Shown here one piece after another: positions 19,077 through 29,527 of a stretch of DNA of 64,000 nt. The notes below the pieces were generated by a model. The model made no database searches. It was given only the letters and a program-made list of their open reading frames with translations, and was not told where the DNA came from. The position numbers and the translations under genes are program-made. Position 1 is the stretch's first letter, and the number at the start of each line of letters is the position of its first letter. The DNA comes from Leptospira fluminis (GTDB lineage Bacteria; Spirochaetota; Leptospiria; Leptospirales; Leptospiraceae), in assembly GCF_004771275.1 (NCBI RefSeq), contig NZ_RQEV01000012.1, forward strand, positions 372,001 through 436,000, given 5' to 3'.

Positions 19077-19472
19077 ATGAAATCGAAACTTCCGGCATTG
19101 CTTCTCCTCCTTTTTTGCCCCCTTTTTCAGTGTAGAAAAGGCCCGTCTCTTTCCCGGGAAGAGGTGAAAAAATTAAGCTCTTCTTATATTCTGGAATTGT
19201 GTCGTAAAAATCTGGAATGTTCCGCGCTTTATCTCGAGTCTTTGCCCGCTTCGGAAAAGGAAGCCGCCAAGTCCGAATTTTATTCGCTGGAACAATGCAT
19301 GGAAGGACAGAAGGATCAGAGCATCCTTCCTGACGATTATGAAAAAGTGACGGACGAGCAGATCGCAAAAGTAAGGCATTGTATGGACGATTTACTCAAG
19401 ACCCCTTGTTCCGCCATGGAGGAATCGGGCGGAATCCCTTCCTGCAGGGAACTGTTTCGTACGGTTGAATAA
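19077..19472 (+). CDS. Small cysteine-containing exported protein, probable lipoprotein
   Basis: The 131-residue product starts with a hydrophobic signal ending FCPLFQC. Leu at -3 fits a spirochaetal lipobox, although Gln at -1 is unusual. The mature part is helical and charged, with six further cysteines in pairs about five to ten residues apart (ELCRKNLEC, then HCMDDLLKTPC). This suggests disulfides and a periplasmic location. I do not recognise a named family. The stop is 15 bases from the end of the convergent FapA/DUF342 gene. Confidence 0.7.
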   Translation: MKSKLPALLLLLFCPLFQCRKGPSLSREEVKKLSSSYILELCRKNLECSALYLESLPASEKEAAKSEFYSLEQCMEGQKDQSILPDDYEKVTDEQIAKVRHCMDDLLKTPCSAMEESGGIPSCRELFRTVE

Positions 19473-19487
19473 TCCGTTAAGGCTCGG

Positions 19488-21242
19488 TTAAGGCTCGGCG
19501 AGAAGATCACCGGAACGCGTCTCTTCTTGGAGCAATCCGAGACGTTTCGGGCGCACTTTGGAATGAGCAACTTGTCCGTCCGAACCCAGGTATAAAAAGG
19601 AAGGTCCGGGGATTTCCTTTAATTTCACCTTAAAACTGCGGTTTCTTCCCAGATTGGCATCCACTCCCGGAAAAATCTCGCGTTCGACTTCTATGTACGA
19701 ATTCCGATCGGGTTCGAAGGAAAGTATCACGGACTGTTCCTGCGCCTGGAGGTTTTGCAGAATGGATTGGTATTTTTGTTTGATCGCTTGTAGTTTCGGA
19801 AGGCTTTCCTTCTCTTCTGCGGTAAGGGACCGTCTTTGGGCTTCCTCATTCAGCTTGACGATGCTCGTCTCCACTTTCTTCAGGACTTCCTGATTCTTAC
19901 GGATCTCGGCCTTCAGGTCCTCGAGTTCCGTCAGCAATTCCGGAGGCAATCCGCAGCTAAGTACCGTCTTGGTTTCTACCACCGCTCCCAACTTGGAACA
20001 GACGATGCTCTTGCCGGCAACGCATTCTCCGCCGATGAGTTCTCCCCGTCCTCCCCGGACCAATACGGATTCTCCCGCGATCAATTCCGAATGCATGGAG
20101 GCTTCCTCTATGAAGATGGAGTTCTTTGCGATCATCTTTCCTTGTTCTACGAATTTCGCATAGATATCGTTTCCGGATTGGATTAGACCGCCGTTACGCC
20201 CCATAAATCCTCCGGACAGGACGATATCGCCGGCGGCCTTTAGAAAGACCTTGCCTACGGATTTTTTGATAATGATGGAACCTTCCGTTTCCAGGACGAA
20301 TCCGTCGGCAATGGATTCTTCCACTATGATCGTGCCGGGAAAGCTTACGTTTCCGGTGGAAAAATCGACATGATCCAAATGACAGACCTCGTCTACCCGG
20401 ATCAATCCGTGTCTATCCAGGATAGGACGACCGTCGATAAGAGCGAAGAGTTGGTTTCCGTCTTCCGAAATCTTTACGTTGGGTCCCAACTTCCATTCCG
20501 CGGTTTTTCCCTCTTCGAAAGGAAGGACTTCGCCCAATACGTTATGCCCGATCTTTCCCGGCCGAGGGGAACCTTTTTCCGCCAGCTTTTGGTTCTTCTT
20601 AACGCTTTGAATGATATGAATGTTTTTAAAATCGACGCGTCCGAATTCGTCCTCCTCCAAAACGGGGGACTCCGGATATTGGAACAGAATTTTCAGATCC
20701 CCGTCGGAACCGGGAACGGGATGCTCGCCCTCCGCCAAGAGAGTTCTTTTTCCGAATTCCTCCGCTTTGGCCAGACGAAGGATTTCCTCGTTTTTGATTC
20801 CGAAACGGATATTGTTTTTCAGAAGCGTCTCGAGGAGTTCCTCTTCGTTCAATAATTTGCCTCCGTATTTGGGAGGTTGGAGGATTCCGTGGACCGTCAT
20901 TTTATCTTCCGACATTTTCAAATCCAGAACGCTAGTTTCCGGCTTTCCGGGCCATTTGCCTACGTAATGAGGCCCGCCGTCCTTTTCGGAGACGATGCGT
21001 TTGATCTCCTCTTCCGAGATGCCGGAAATTCGGAACACTTCCAGCCGTTTTCGTACTTCCTTGATTTCTACGTTCTTCCCTTTTTTTCCGGAAGGAAAGA
21101 CGGTCAAATACGCTAGACCGTCCGTATTCTCGATCTTAAAAAAGCCGACTTCGTTTTCCTCCAGATCACGGAGCAGGGAATCGGTGTAATTGCGGATCGA
21201 ATCGGTCATTCTTCGGTTCCGATATTGGAGAGTAACGCCCAT
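19488..21242 (-). CDS. FapA/DUF342-family protein
   Basis: A 584-residue protein with the FapA/DUF342 plan. It has an N-terminal region, a parallel beta-helix core at about residues 230-400, and a coiled coil at about 420-500. The core carries family motifs VRPGKIGHNVLGE-like (here SPRPGKIGHNVLGEVLPFEE), then LDHVDFSTGNVSFPGTIIV, then DGFVLETEGSIIIKKSVGKV. DUF342 proteins are linked to flagellar regulation and polymer binding in some bacteria, but function here is not defined. The start is 21242 or the in-frame ATG at 21209; neither has a clear ribosome site. It is transcribed away from the cbb3 locus. Confidence 0.85.
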   Translation of the reverse strand: MGVTLQYRNRRMTDSIRNYTDSLLRDLEENEVGFFKIENTDGLAYLTVFPSGKKGKNVEIKEVRKRLEVFRISGISEEEIKRIVSEKDGGPHYVGKWPGKPETSVLDLKMSEDKMTVHGILQPPKYGGKLLNEEELLETLLKNNIRFGIKNEEILRLAKAEEFGKRTLLAEGEHPVPGSDGDLKILFQYPESPVLEEDEFGRVDFKNIHIIQSVKKNQKLAEKGSPRPGKIGHNVLGEVLPFEEGKTAEWKLGPNVKISEDGNQLFALIDGRPILDRHGLIRVDEVCHLDHVDFSTGNVSFPGTIIVEESIADGFVLETEGSIIIKKSVGKVFLKAAGDIVLSGGFMGRNGGLIQSGNDIYAKFVEQGKMIAKNSIFIEEASMHSELIAGESVLVRGGRGELIGGECVAGKSIVCSKLGAVVETKTVLSCGLPPELLTELEDLKAEIRKNQEVLKKVETSIVKLNEEAQRRSLTAEEKESLPKLQAIKQKYQSILQNLQAQEQSVILSFEPDRNSYIEVEREIFPGVDANLGRNRSFKVKLKEIPGPSFLYLGSDGQVAHSKVRPKRLGLLQEETRSGDLLAEP

Positions 21243-21391
21243 CCTATTTTTTACAATCGAAATCTTAGGCCAAGACTTTAGGGATAAGAAGGAAAAACGC
21301 GGCGCAGATCCGAAAACTTTTTACGGAATCGATCTCGAAAATCGGGCGAGTGCCTTTTTTTTCGATCTTATCGAAGGGAAGGAGAGTCCTT

Positions 21392-22141
21392 TCAGTTCGA
21401 GTGAGAGGAATGGGATTCGTGCGCATTTTGTATGTGTGCGGAATGTCCCGAATGGTCGTGCCCGATTCGGAAAAAAATCCAACCGATTCCGATCAGGATC
21501 ACTATGATTCCCGCAAATCTTGCCCGATTTCCTACGAGTTTCGAAGCCAACGTACGAAAGCCGAATCCGAAAAGGAAGAGTAGGGGAAAGGTTCCTAAAA
21601 AGAAGGAAATCATGATCCCTCCTCCGAGCCAAGGAGATCCTGTGGCGAAGGCGAGTGCGAACGCGGGATAGAGGACTCCGCAAGGAAGCAATCCGGTTAC
21701 TAATCCGAAAGCGAATCCTAACAGAGGAGGGAGAAACGGTTTTTCGTGTCCCGAACGGAGAGATTGCAGGATGGGTTTAGCGATCTTTTCCAGAATCTTT
21801 GCGGATAAGCGGAAGGAAACACGACTGCCTCCGAAAAAGAGAGAAAGCCCGAAGAAAAGCAGAAAGAATCCCGAGATCCAAGCCGCGATTTCACGGACCC
21901 AACCCAGCTCCACGGAAACGAAATTCGCCCCTTGACCGGCTGCGCCGAATAGGATTCCCAAAAGGGAATACGAACCCAGACGGCCTAAATTATAAGAAAC
22001 CTGCAGGAATGCGTTGGACCGCCAGCCGCTTTCTCCGGACGAAACAGAAAGTGTTCCGGCGAAAGGGCCGCACATCCCGACACAGTGGAGGGAACTTGCG
22101 AGCCCTTGCAGGAACGCGGCGCCGAAAATCGGTAGGATCAT
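21392..22141 (-). CDS. Sulfite exporter TauE/SafE-family membrane protein of the cbb3 locus
   Basis: A 249-residue protein with about six hydrophobic segments. It opens with AAFLQGLASSLHCVGMCGPF, the conserved Cys-containing first helix of the SafE/CcdA-like branch often found after ccoS. VTGLLPCGVLYPAFALA gives the second conserved Pro-Cys. The C-terminus is histidine-rich (GHDHSGHSAHIQNAHESHSS), which suggests metal binding. In this setting it is likely to help copper or haem/thiol handling during oxidase assembly and not sulfite export. Its ATG overlaps the ccoS stop (ATGA), and it is the last gene of the cco transcript. Confidence 0.85.
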   Translation of the reverse strand: MILPIFGAAFLQGLASSLHCVGMCGPFAGTLSVSSGESGWRSNAFLQVSYNLGRLGSYSLLGILFGAAGQGANFVSVELGWVREIAAWISGFFLLFFGLSLFFGGSRVSFRLSAKILEKIAKPILQSLRSGHEKPFLPPLLGFAFGLVTGLLPCGVLYPAFALAFATGSPWLGGGIMISFFLGTFPLLFLFGFGFRTLASKLVGNRARFAGIIVILIGIGWIFFRIGHDHSGHSAHIQNAHESHSSHSN

Positions 22142-22311
22142 TTCTCCTTTCCCTCTTCGTTCGGTTTCTCTTCCTCGTCGTCGAAGAGCATCCTATACTT
22201 GGGACCTTCTATATCTTCGTACTGTCCGGAGCGGTAGCTCCAGAGAAAAATGAAAAACGAACCGAAGGCTATGAATAAGGCGATTGGGACAGTCATGTAC
22301 AATGCGTTCAA
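22138..22311 (-). CDS. ccoS: cbb3 oxidase maturation protein CcoS
   Basis: CcoS is a small single-helix protein needed for cofactor insertion into cbb3 oxidase. The 57-residue product starts at TTG 22311 with AGGAGG eight bases upstream, giving the family's typical MN start. One membrane helix (residues 7-25) is followed by the family signature WSYRSGQYEDIEGPKYRMLF and an acidic tail. The TTG start overlaps the ccoI stop (TTGA) and its stop overlaps the next gene's ATG. It is short and easily missed. Confidence 0.93.
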   Translation of the reverse strand: MNALYMTVPIALFIAFGSFFIFLWSYRSGQYEDIEGPKYRMLFDDEEEKPNEEGKEK

Positions 22312-24725
22312 AATCGAATCCTCCTTTTTAATGAAACGGAATTCAGTACGACGGTGATCGAACTTAAAGTCATAAACCCCGCGCAGATCACTGGGAGCAT
22401 ATAACCCAGGGCGGCGATCGGAATCATTATGGAATTGTAAGTTAAGGATAGGGCGATATTCTGCAAAATGATCCGTCTCGTAGTTTTCGCTATGGAAACC
22501 GCTTTCGGGAGGGAATCCAAGCGGTTTTGCACTAGGATCAAATCGGAACGGTCCAGACTTAAGTCGGAACCCATCCCCATGGAGATTCCGAGGTTCGCTT
22601 GCGCGATACAGGCAGAATCGTTGATGCCGTCTCCCACCATTACGACGGTTTCTCCTTTCTTTTGGGCTTCCCTGATTCTATCCCTTTTTTGTTCCGGCGA
22701 GAGATCGCCTTCGAATTCTTGGATTCCGATTTCTCCAGCCAAGCGTTCCACCTTTTCGGAAGAATCTCCGGAAAGAAGCTGCAGATGAGGGATGGAACTT
22801 TTCAAAAGAGTAATGCTTTTTTTCGCGTCCGACCTGGGCGAATCTCCGAACTTCCAGGCTACCATAGGATGTAAATTCCGAGTGAAATAAATCCATCCGT
22901 CGTTTTTACTTTCCGATTCGAAGGCGAATTTTCTGTTTCCGATCCTGTACAGGTTTCCGTTTTCTCCCGGACGTTTTGCCTCGATTCCGAAGCCGGGAAT
23001 TTCCCGGATTTCCTTCCAGAACGTCTCGGGAGAAGAGTGATCGTTCGATTTTTCCCCTAAAGCCCGGACCAAGGACTTCGCTAACGGATGCGAGGAATTC
23101 GTTTCCAGAGAGTAGGCTAGATTTCTGTAATAGACAGGACGATCCTCTCCGAAGATTTTTTCCTCCTGCAATTCCAATTTTCCCGTGGTCAAGGTCCCGG
23201 TTTTGTCGAAAAAGATCCGATCCGCCTTTGCTAGGGTTTCCGTCGATTCCGGATTTTTCACCAGAATTCCCGCTTGGGATTGAAGCAAATGACTGACTAC
23301 CAACGCGGCAGGTACGCTGAGTCCTAAGGCGCAAGGGCAGGCGACGATGAGAACGCTGATGGTATTCAAGACCGCGGTTTCCGTTCCGGAATTTCCCCAC
23401 CAATACAGGAAGGTTCCGAGAGCCACGAGTAGAACGATTTTGACGAAAACGGACGCGAGTTTGTCGGTGGTTCTCTGTAGTTTCGGTTTCGTGAGCAGAG
23501 ATTCCTCCAAAAGTCGGCCTATCTGAGCCAATGTGCTTTGAGAAGAAGTTCCTAACGCACGGAAAAAAATCGCGCCGGAAAGATGTATGGATCCCGCGCG
23601 CAGAAAATCACCCCGGACTTTGTGAACCGGTTCGCTTTCTCCCGTAAGAACGGATTCGTCAAAGTAACCGTTTTCCGATTCCAGAATTCCGTCGACGGGA
23701 ACCTTGCTACCGGAAACCAATTTGATTCTGTCTCCCTCGGCGAGTACGGATGTGGAAACCTTCTTCCAGATTCCGTCCCGTTCCGCTTCGTATTCCTCCG
23801 GTAGAAGGGATAAAAGTTCCCCCACTTTGGAACCTGCCTTGTACCTCATATAAGCTTCCAAGTATTTACCGAGCAAAATGAAAAAATAGATCGTGCAAAC
23901 CGAATCGAAATAGACTTCCCCCCTGTCGGTGAGAGTCACATAAGCGCTATAAAAATACGCTAGGCTTACTCCTAAAAATAGCAGAGTGTCCATGGAAAGG
24001 AATCTTCTCTTCCAGGATTCCAGGGCTCCTTTCCAGAAAGGATATCCCGAAAAGACATAGACCGGTGTGGCGAGAATCCAGGAAACGTAATGGAAGAGTT
24101 TTTTAATTCCGAGATCCATACCTTCGAAATATCCCGCGTACAAACCTGCGGAGAAAAGCATGATGTTTCCCCAGCAAAAACCGGCAACGACCATTCGTAA
24201 GGTCAGGTCTTTGAACGGTTTTTCCACCTTCGCTTCGGATTTGTAAGGGGAATATAGATTGGGGGTGTATCCTAATTTTCGGACACACTCGAAGATTCCG
24301 CTCAGGTTCGTTTTGTTCCGGTCGAATTCCACATTCAATCGGGAAGTCGCAAAATTCATTCTCGCGGTGACAACACCAGGCACCCGGGAAAGCGCGGTTT
24401 CGTTTAACCATACGCAGGCGCTACAATGGATGCCGCCTATACTCAGTCGTACTAGGGAATTCCCTTCCGCCGTCTTCTCCACATACTCTGAATATACCGA
24501 TTCCGTTTCCAATCTGGAATCCGGAGTTTGCTTTGTGGGAATTTCCGCAGGATCCAACTTTTGCCCGCCGCGGATCTCGTAAAAATGTCCGAGTCCGCTG
24601 GTAAGCAATAAGGAAGAAAGCTCCGCACATCCGTTGCAACAATACGTCCTTTCGATTCCCGAAACTTGTCGGAAAACGGGAGTTTCATCCAGCGTAGAGT
24701 TGCAATGGAAGCAGACTTGACTCAC
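22308..24725 (-). CDS. ccoI: Copper-translocating P1B-type ATPase CcoI
   Basis: CcoI/FixI supplies copper for cbb3 oxidase assembly. The 805 residues start at a GTG that overlaps the ccoH stop (GTGA). An N-terminal zinc-ribbon-like segment (CFHCNST and YCCNGCAE) precedes the heavy-metal domain with GIHCSACVWLNE. The membrane Cu site is the CPC in VACPCALGLSVPAALV. The phosphorylation motif is FFDKTGTLTTGK, with TGES in the actuator and VGDGINDSACIAQANLGI in the hinge. Eight membrane segments are expected. All catalytic residues are intact. Confidence 0.95.
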   Translation of the reverse strand: MSQVCFHCNSTLDETPVFRQVSGIERTYCCNGCAELSSLLLTSGLGHFYEIRGGQKLDPAEIPTKQTPDSRLETESVYSEYVEKTAEGNSLVRLSIGGIHCSACVWLNETALSRVPGVVTARMNFATSRLNVEFDRNKTNLSGIFECVRKLGYTPNLYSPYKSEAKVEKPFKDLTLRMVVAGFCWGNIMLFSAGLYAGYFEGMDLGIKKLFHYVSWILATPVYVFSGYPFWKGALESWKRRFLSMDTLLFLGVSLAYFYSAYVTLTDRGEVYFDSVCTIYFFILLGKYLEAYMRYKAGSKVGELLSLLPEEYEAERDGIWKKVSTSVLAEGDRIKLVSGSKVPVDGILESENGYFDESVLTGESEPVHKVRGDFLRAGSIHLSGAIFFRALGTSSQSTLAQIGRLLEESLLTKPKLQRTTDKLASVFVKIVLLVALGTFLYWWGNSGTETAVLNTISVLIVACPCALGLSVPAALVVSHLLQSQAGILVKNPESTETLAKADRIFFDKTGTLTTGKLELQEEKIFGEDRPVYYRNLAYSLETNSSHPLAKSLVRALGEKSNDHSSPETFWKEIREIPGFGIEAKRPGENGNLYRIGNRKFAFESESKNDGWIYFTRNLHPMVAWKFGDSPRSDAKKSITLLKSSIPHLQLLSGDSSEKVERLAGEIGIQEFEGDLSPEQKRDRIREAQKKGETVVMVGDGINDSACIAQANLGISMGMGSDLSLDRSDLILVQNRLDSLPKAVSIAKTTRRIILQNIALSLTYNSIMIPIAALGYMLPVICAGFMTLSSITVVLNSVSLKRRIRF

Positions 24726-25207
24726 CGTATCGCTCTCAGTAGTCGACTTCGTTCGAATTTGCCGTCCTTCGTTTCCGCGAAAATGGTGGCGGTCCAGTCT
24801 CCGGAAAAGGGAACTTCCAGATCCGCCTCATAAACTCCAGGCGAAATCGAACGGAATGAAGCCTGCCGATTGTAGGCATCCGTGGCGCTTTTCTCGACTC
24901 GGATCCTCACGTTTGCGTCTGTGACTGAGGATCCGTTTCGGTAAAGAAGCAATCTTAACGTTTGTTTTCCCGTTTTTAAGGGAGCGGTCCCGGAGAACCA
25001 ATCCGCCTGGAAATCGTACCCTAAGGCGATCATCTTTTTTTGTTCCGCGATTGCGGCTTCGTATCTCAACCCTTTTTCGTAGTAATCCTTTTCGACGGGA
25101 GGGGTGTGGCTGGACGTCGCGACTCGGACCGTCCAGATTGTGGCGGAAATCAATCCGACAAAACAGATCGCAACGAGAACAAAGGCTCTTTTAAGGCTTG
25201 GATGCAA
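24722..25207 (-). CDS. ccoH: FixH/CcoH-family protein
   Basis: A 161-residue protein with an N-terminal membrane helix (residues 8-30) and a periplasmic beta-sandwich domain. The FixH layout is supported by KDYYEKGLRYEAAIAEQKK and the late SPGVYEADLEVPFSGDWTAT. CcoH/FixH stabilises cbb3 subunits during assembly. It starts at TTG with GGAGG eight bases upstream, inside the last codons of ccoG, and its end overlaps the ccoI start by four bases. Position between ccoG and ccoI matches the canonical GHIS order. Confidence 0.9.
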   Translation of the reverse strand: MHPSLKRAFVLVAICFVGLISATIWTVRVATSSHTPPVEKDYYEKGLRYEAAIAEQKKMIALGYDFQADWFSGTAPLKTGKQTLRLLLYRNGSSVTDANVRIRVEKSATDAYNRQASFRSISPGVYEADLEVPFSGDWTATIFAETKDGKFERSRLLRAIR

Positions 25208-26564
25208 GTGTGTTTCCTCCGGTAGGACCGAATGCGATTCCTAGAGGTAATAGGAAAGGGATCCGGTCGGATTTTGCGAATGCGGGTTGGTGAAGATCGG
25301 TGACTTTTAAAAAGATTTCGTGACTTCTTTTGGACGCATCCTTCGGTGAAGCGTTTTTCAATTCCAGAATCAATCGATAATGCATGTTCGAGTTCGGTAG
25401 GAGTTCCACGGAAGCCTCTTCCGTTCCTCCCACCAGAATATGCAATTCTCCCTCCAAATCCGAGCGGTCCACTTGAAATTTGAGCTTTCTCCCTTCGAAC
25501 GTAAGGTTCTGGATCTGGACTTCGTAGAAATTTCTGACAATCCCTCCCGGGAGCGCCATCGGTTGGATGTTTCTATCCGGAAGTACGGACAAATACATAG
25601 GAACACGATTCCAGAGAAGGATACTGGAAACGGATAGTACCAGCAGGAGCAGACCCCCGTAAACAATCGTTCTTGGGCGGAGTAGGCGTACTTTGGAGTT
25701 TCGATTCTCGACTTGCTTTTCCGACCAATAACCGATGAGGGTTTTCTTTCCTTCCTTTGCCATTTGGTGAGTGCAAGCGTCGGAGCATTTTCCACAAGCG
25801 ATACACCCCACGTTAGTTCCTTCTCGGATATCGATTCCGGTGGGGCAAACGACGAGGCACATATTGCATGCGGTGCAATCGCCGATTTTTGTCGTGCCCT
25901 TTCGTCTCGGTTCGCCTCTTCGATAATCGTAGGTGATATTGATGGAATCTCCATCCATCATCACTGTCTGGAATCTGGCGTATGGGCAGGCGTACTTGCA
26001 GAATTGTTCCCGTATAAATGCCATGTCCACATACATGGAACCGGTAAAGAAAGCGGTGAAATACGCCCAGCTCGGAATCGTGGAGTTCGCGGAATAGTCC
26101 CGAACGTCGGCTACCATCAGATAGGGATCGGAAAAATATGAAATCCAGGCCAAGGAAGCTAAGAGGCTGACTAGGATCCAAATCAGGTGGGTTCCGATCC
26201 TGCCTAAAATCGAAGCGTCTTTTTTTCCGTATTTACTTCCTAAAATGAGGCGGCCTATCTTATCGAAAATATCGGTATAGATCGTTTGAGGGCAAGCCCA
26301 GCCGCACCAAACTCTTCCGATCAGGGAAGTGAATAGGAAGAGGGAGAGTCCCATTCCCAGTAGGAAGAGATGAAGGAAATAACCTTCCTGGGGAGTGAAT
26401 ATATTTCCGAGTAAAAAGAATTTTCTTTCCGGGATATCCAACCGGATGAGCGGGAGGTTCCCCCAGCGTAGCCAAGGGGTACCGGCGAATAGAATGACTA
26501 AGAAGACTTGTACGATCGTGCGTGCGTTTCGTATTTTGCCCGACATGGGGCGGGAAATTACCAT
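25191..26564 (-). CDS. ccoG: Cytochrome c oxidase accessory protein CcoG
   Basis: CcoG is a polytopic membrane ferredoxin that reduces copper during cbb3 assembly. In 457 residues it shows the twin-cysteine membrane motif GRVWCGWACPQTIYTDIFD near residue 85. Two [4Fe-4S] motifs follow, GDCTACNMCLVVCPTGID and GCIACGKCSDACTHQM, around residues 220-260. A C-terminal Ig-like domain follows a last membrane helix. The ATG has GGAGG seven bases upstream. The leader contains a strong hairpin that separates it from ccoP. Confidence 0.95.
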   Translation of the reverse strand: MVISRPMSGKIRNARTIVQVFLVILFAGTPWLRWGNLPLIRLDIPERKFFLLGNIFTPQEGYFLHLFLLGMGLSLFLFTSLIGRVWCGWACPQTIYTDIFDKIGRLILGSKYGKKDASILGRIGTHLIWILVSLLASLAWISYFSDPYLMVADVRDYSANSTIPSWAYFTAFFTGSMYVDMAFIREQFCKYACPYARFQTVMMDGDSINITYDYRRGEPRRKGTTKIGDCTACNMCLVVCPTGIDIREGTNVGCIACGKCSDACTHQMAKEGKKTLIGYWSEKQVENRNSKVRLLRPRTIVYGGLLLLVLSVSSILLWNRVPMYLSVLPDRNIQPMALPGGIVRNFYEVQIQNLTFEGRKLKFQVDRSDLEGELHILVGGTEEASVELLPNSNMHYRLILELKNASPKDASKRSHEIFLKVTDLHQPAFAKSDRIPFLLPLGIAFGPTGGNTLASKP

Positions 26565-26583
26565 TTGGTTTCCTCCGGATCGG

Positions 26584-26610
26584 ACCCGCCCATATTCAGA
26601 ATGGGCGGGT
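26584..26610. other. Intercistronic hairpin between ccoP and ccoG
   Basis: ACCCGCCCAT and ATGGGCGGGT form a perfect 10-base stem with a 7-base loop. On the transcribed minus strand it lies just after the ccoP stop and just before the ccoG ribosome site, with no U-tract behind it. It therefore looks like an RNA-stabilising or partially terminating element, not a full intrinsic terminator. It could set different levels for ccoNOQP and ccoGHIS. Confidence 0.7.
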
Positions 26611-26621
26611 TAAATTTCATT

Positions 26622-27155
26622 TCACTTGGAGGGTTTTAAATTCGGATTCTTTGAAGCTAACCAGGCCATTACCTGATAGACTTTCTCCGAGCCTAAAGTG
26701 TTTTCATGGGGAGGCATAGGGCCTCTTCCCAATTTGGCCTTGTCAGGACCGATTCCCTTCATGATCTCTTGGTAAATTTCCGCGTCGGTATTCCCGTGCA
26801 GCCATTCCTTATCCATCAAGTTCGGTCCCACCAAGCCTTCTCCCGTCGGGCCGTGGCAAGCCACGCAGTACGTCTGGAAGGTGACTTGCCCCGCAGAGAT
26901 CGCTTTCTCGTCCCCTCGGAAGGGATTTACCCCGTCCTTAGACGCTACCACGTTCGTTTTTTGCGGGAAGTCTTTTTCGTATTCCTGAATCTGTTCCGCG
27001 TACTGCTCTCCGGTTCCCCACGAGGAAAATCCGTGAAAGTAGATCGCGTATACGACTGCGAATAGGATAGAGCCCAGCCAAACCCAAACCCACCAAGCGG
27101 GTAGAGGATTATCGGATTGTTTTATGCCGTCGAATTCTTTGTTCGGATCGCTCAT
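26622..27155 (-). CDS. ccoP: cbb3 oxidase subunit III (CcoP), single-haem form
   Basis: The 177-residue product has the CcoP N-terminal segment (PLPAWWVWVWLGSILFAVVY, one membrane helix) and one cytochrome c domain. Its CVACH motif is at residues 97-101, with a likely axial Met in GRGPMPPHEN. Standard CcoP is about 300 residues with two CXXCH motifs; here only one is present. The reading frame is intact and the end is natural, so this is a genuine mono-haem form and not a truncation by frameshift. The ATG has GGAGG nine bases upstream. It lies four bases after ccoQ. Confidence 0.93.
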   Translation of the reverse strand: MSDPNKEFDGIKQSDNPLPAWWVWVWLGSILFAVVYAIYFHGFSSWGTGEQYAEQIQEYEKDFPQKTNVVASKDGVNPFRGDEKAISAGQVTFQTYCVACHGPTGEGLVGPNLMDKEWLHGNTDAEIYQEIMKGIGPDKAKLGRGPMPPHENTLGSEKVYQVMAWLASKNPNLKPSK

Positions 27156-27159
27156 TCGA

Positions 27160-27306
27160 TCAATCCTCCTCTAACATGCGGTATTTCGGCTTTTCCATGC
27201 GGTCCCTACGTTTACGACCGTAAACGTAGGCAAAGATCAGAGCTATCGCTATCACGAGGACAGGAAGCCTGAGCGCTTTATATATCTGTAATGTATCTAA
27301 ATCCAT
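27160..27306 (-). CDS. ccoQ: cbb3 oxidase subunit CcoQ
   Basis: A 48-residue single-helix protein placed exactly between ccoO and ccoP, where CcoQ is expected. The helix covers residues 13-30 (LPVLVIAIALIFAYVYG). It is followed by a basic stretch RKRRDR and the end KPKYRMLEED, similar to the CcoS tail. CcoQ stabilises the interaction of CcoP with the core complex. Two adjacent ATGs are present (27309 and 27306); AGGG seven bases before the second favours 27306. Confidence 0.88.
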   Translation of the reverse strand: MDLDTLQIYKALRLPVLVIAIALIFAYVYGRKRRDRMEKPKYRMLEED

Positions 27307-27315
27307 CATTCTTCC

Positions 27316-28001
27316 CTATTTCAGACTCTTGGCAAGTTCCGCGCTGTCTCTACCCAATTTCAATAGATAGGCGATCAATGCGTCTCCTTCCGTTTTTCCC
27401 GCCAACTCCGCCGTACCCGCTTCGATTTCCGCATCGGTGTAGGGAACTCCTACGCTTCTGAGGCCTCTCATGTGGGCAGCGATCTTGCTCGGATCCAATT
27501 TGGCACTTTCCTCGAAGAGCCAAGGATAAGCAGGCATCACGGAACCTTGGGCGGTATCCCTCGGGTTGATCAAATGGGTTTTGTGCCATTCCGCGGAAGC
27601 CTGGATTTGGGATTCGTGAGCCAAGTCCGGACCCGTTCTTTTGGAGCCCCAAAGGAACGGGTGGTCATAGACGAATTCTCCCGCCTTGGAATAACCGTCC
27701 CGACCGAAGGATTTTTGAGGATCGAAACGATCCACTTCCCACTTGAACGGACGGATGACTTGGGTATGGCAGTTATTGCAGCCTTCCCTTTGGTAAACGT
27801 CTCGACCCGCGATTTCGAGAGCGGTGTAAGGTTTTACGTTCGCTATCGGTTCCGCAGTTTTGGAAAGAAAGAAAGGGGGAATCAATTCGAAGATTCCGCC
27901 GCAGAGGACGGCGATCGTCGTATAGATCGTGAATTTGACTCCGTTGGTTTCCCACTTATCCGTATAACCGGAAAACCAATCCAATAATTTATCGAACCAA
28001 C

Positions 28002-28005
<4 letters not shown>
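27316..28005 (-). CDS. ccoO: cbb3 oxidase subunit II (CcoO)
   Basis: CcoO is the membrane-anchored mono-haem cytochrome c subunit of cbb3 oxidase. From ATG 28005 it has 229 residues, with AAGGAGGT seven bases upstream. An N-terminal helix (residues 24-45) is followed by the haem motif GCNNCH at 75-80 and VIRPFKWEVDRF. The later segments GPDLAHE and RDTAQGSVMPAYPW carry the axial-Met region. The longer open frame to 28050 lacks support. The start overlaps the ccoN stop (ATGA). Confidence 0.96.
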
Positions 28006-29432
<1,427 letters not shown>

Positions 29433-29527
29433 CATTTCTCCGTTCCCGTGGACAGGGATTAATACCAAGGATTCGAAACTCGAATAAAAAGCCAAGCAAG
29501 GAAGTCGTTCGCTCGTTTCCCGACGCG

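Noticed and set aside
21340..21391. Intrinsic terminator after the cco locus
   Set aside because: A short TTCGAT/ATCGAA stem exists, but on the transcribed strand it is followed by A residues, not U residues.
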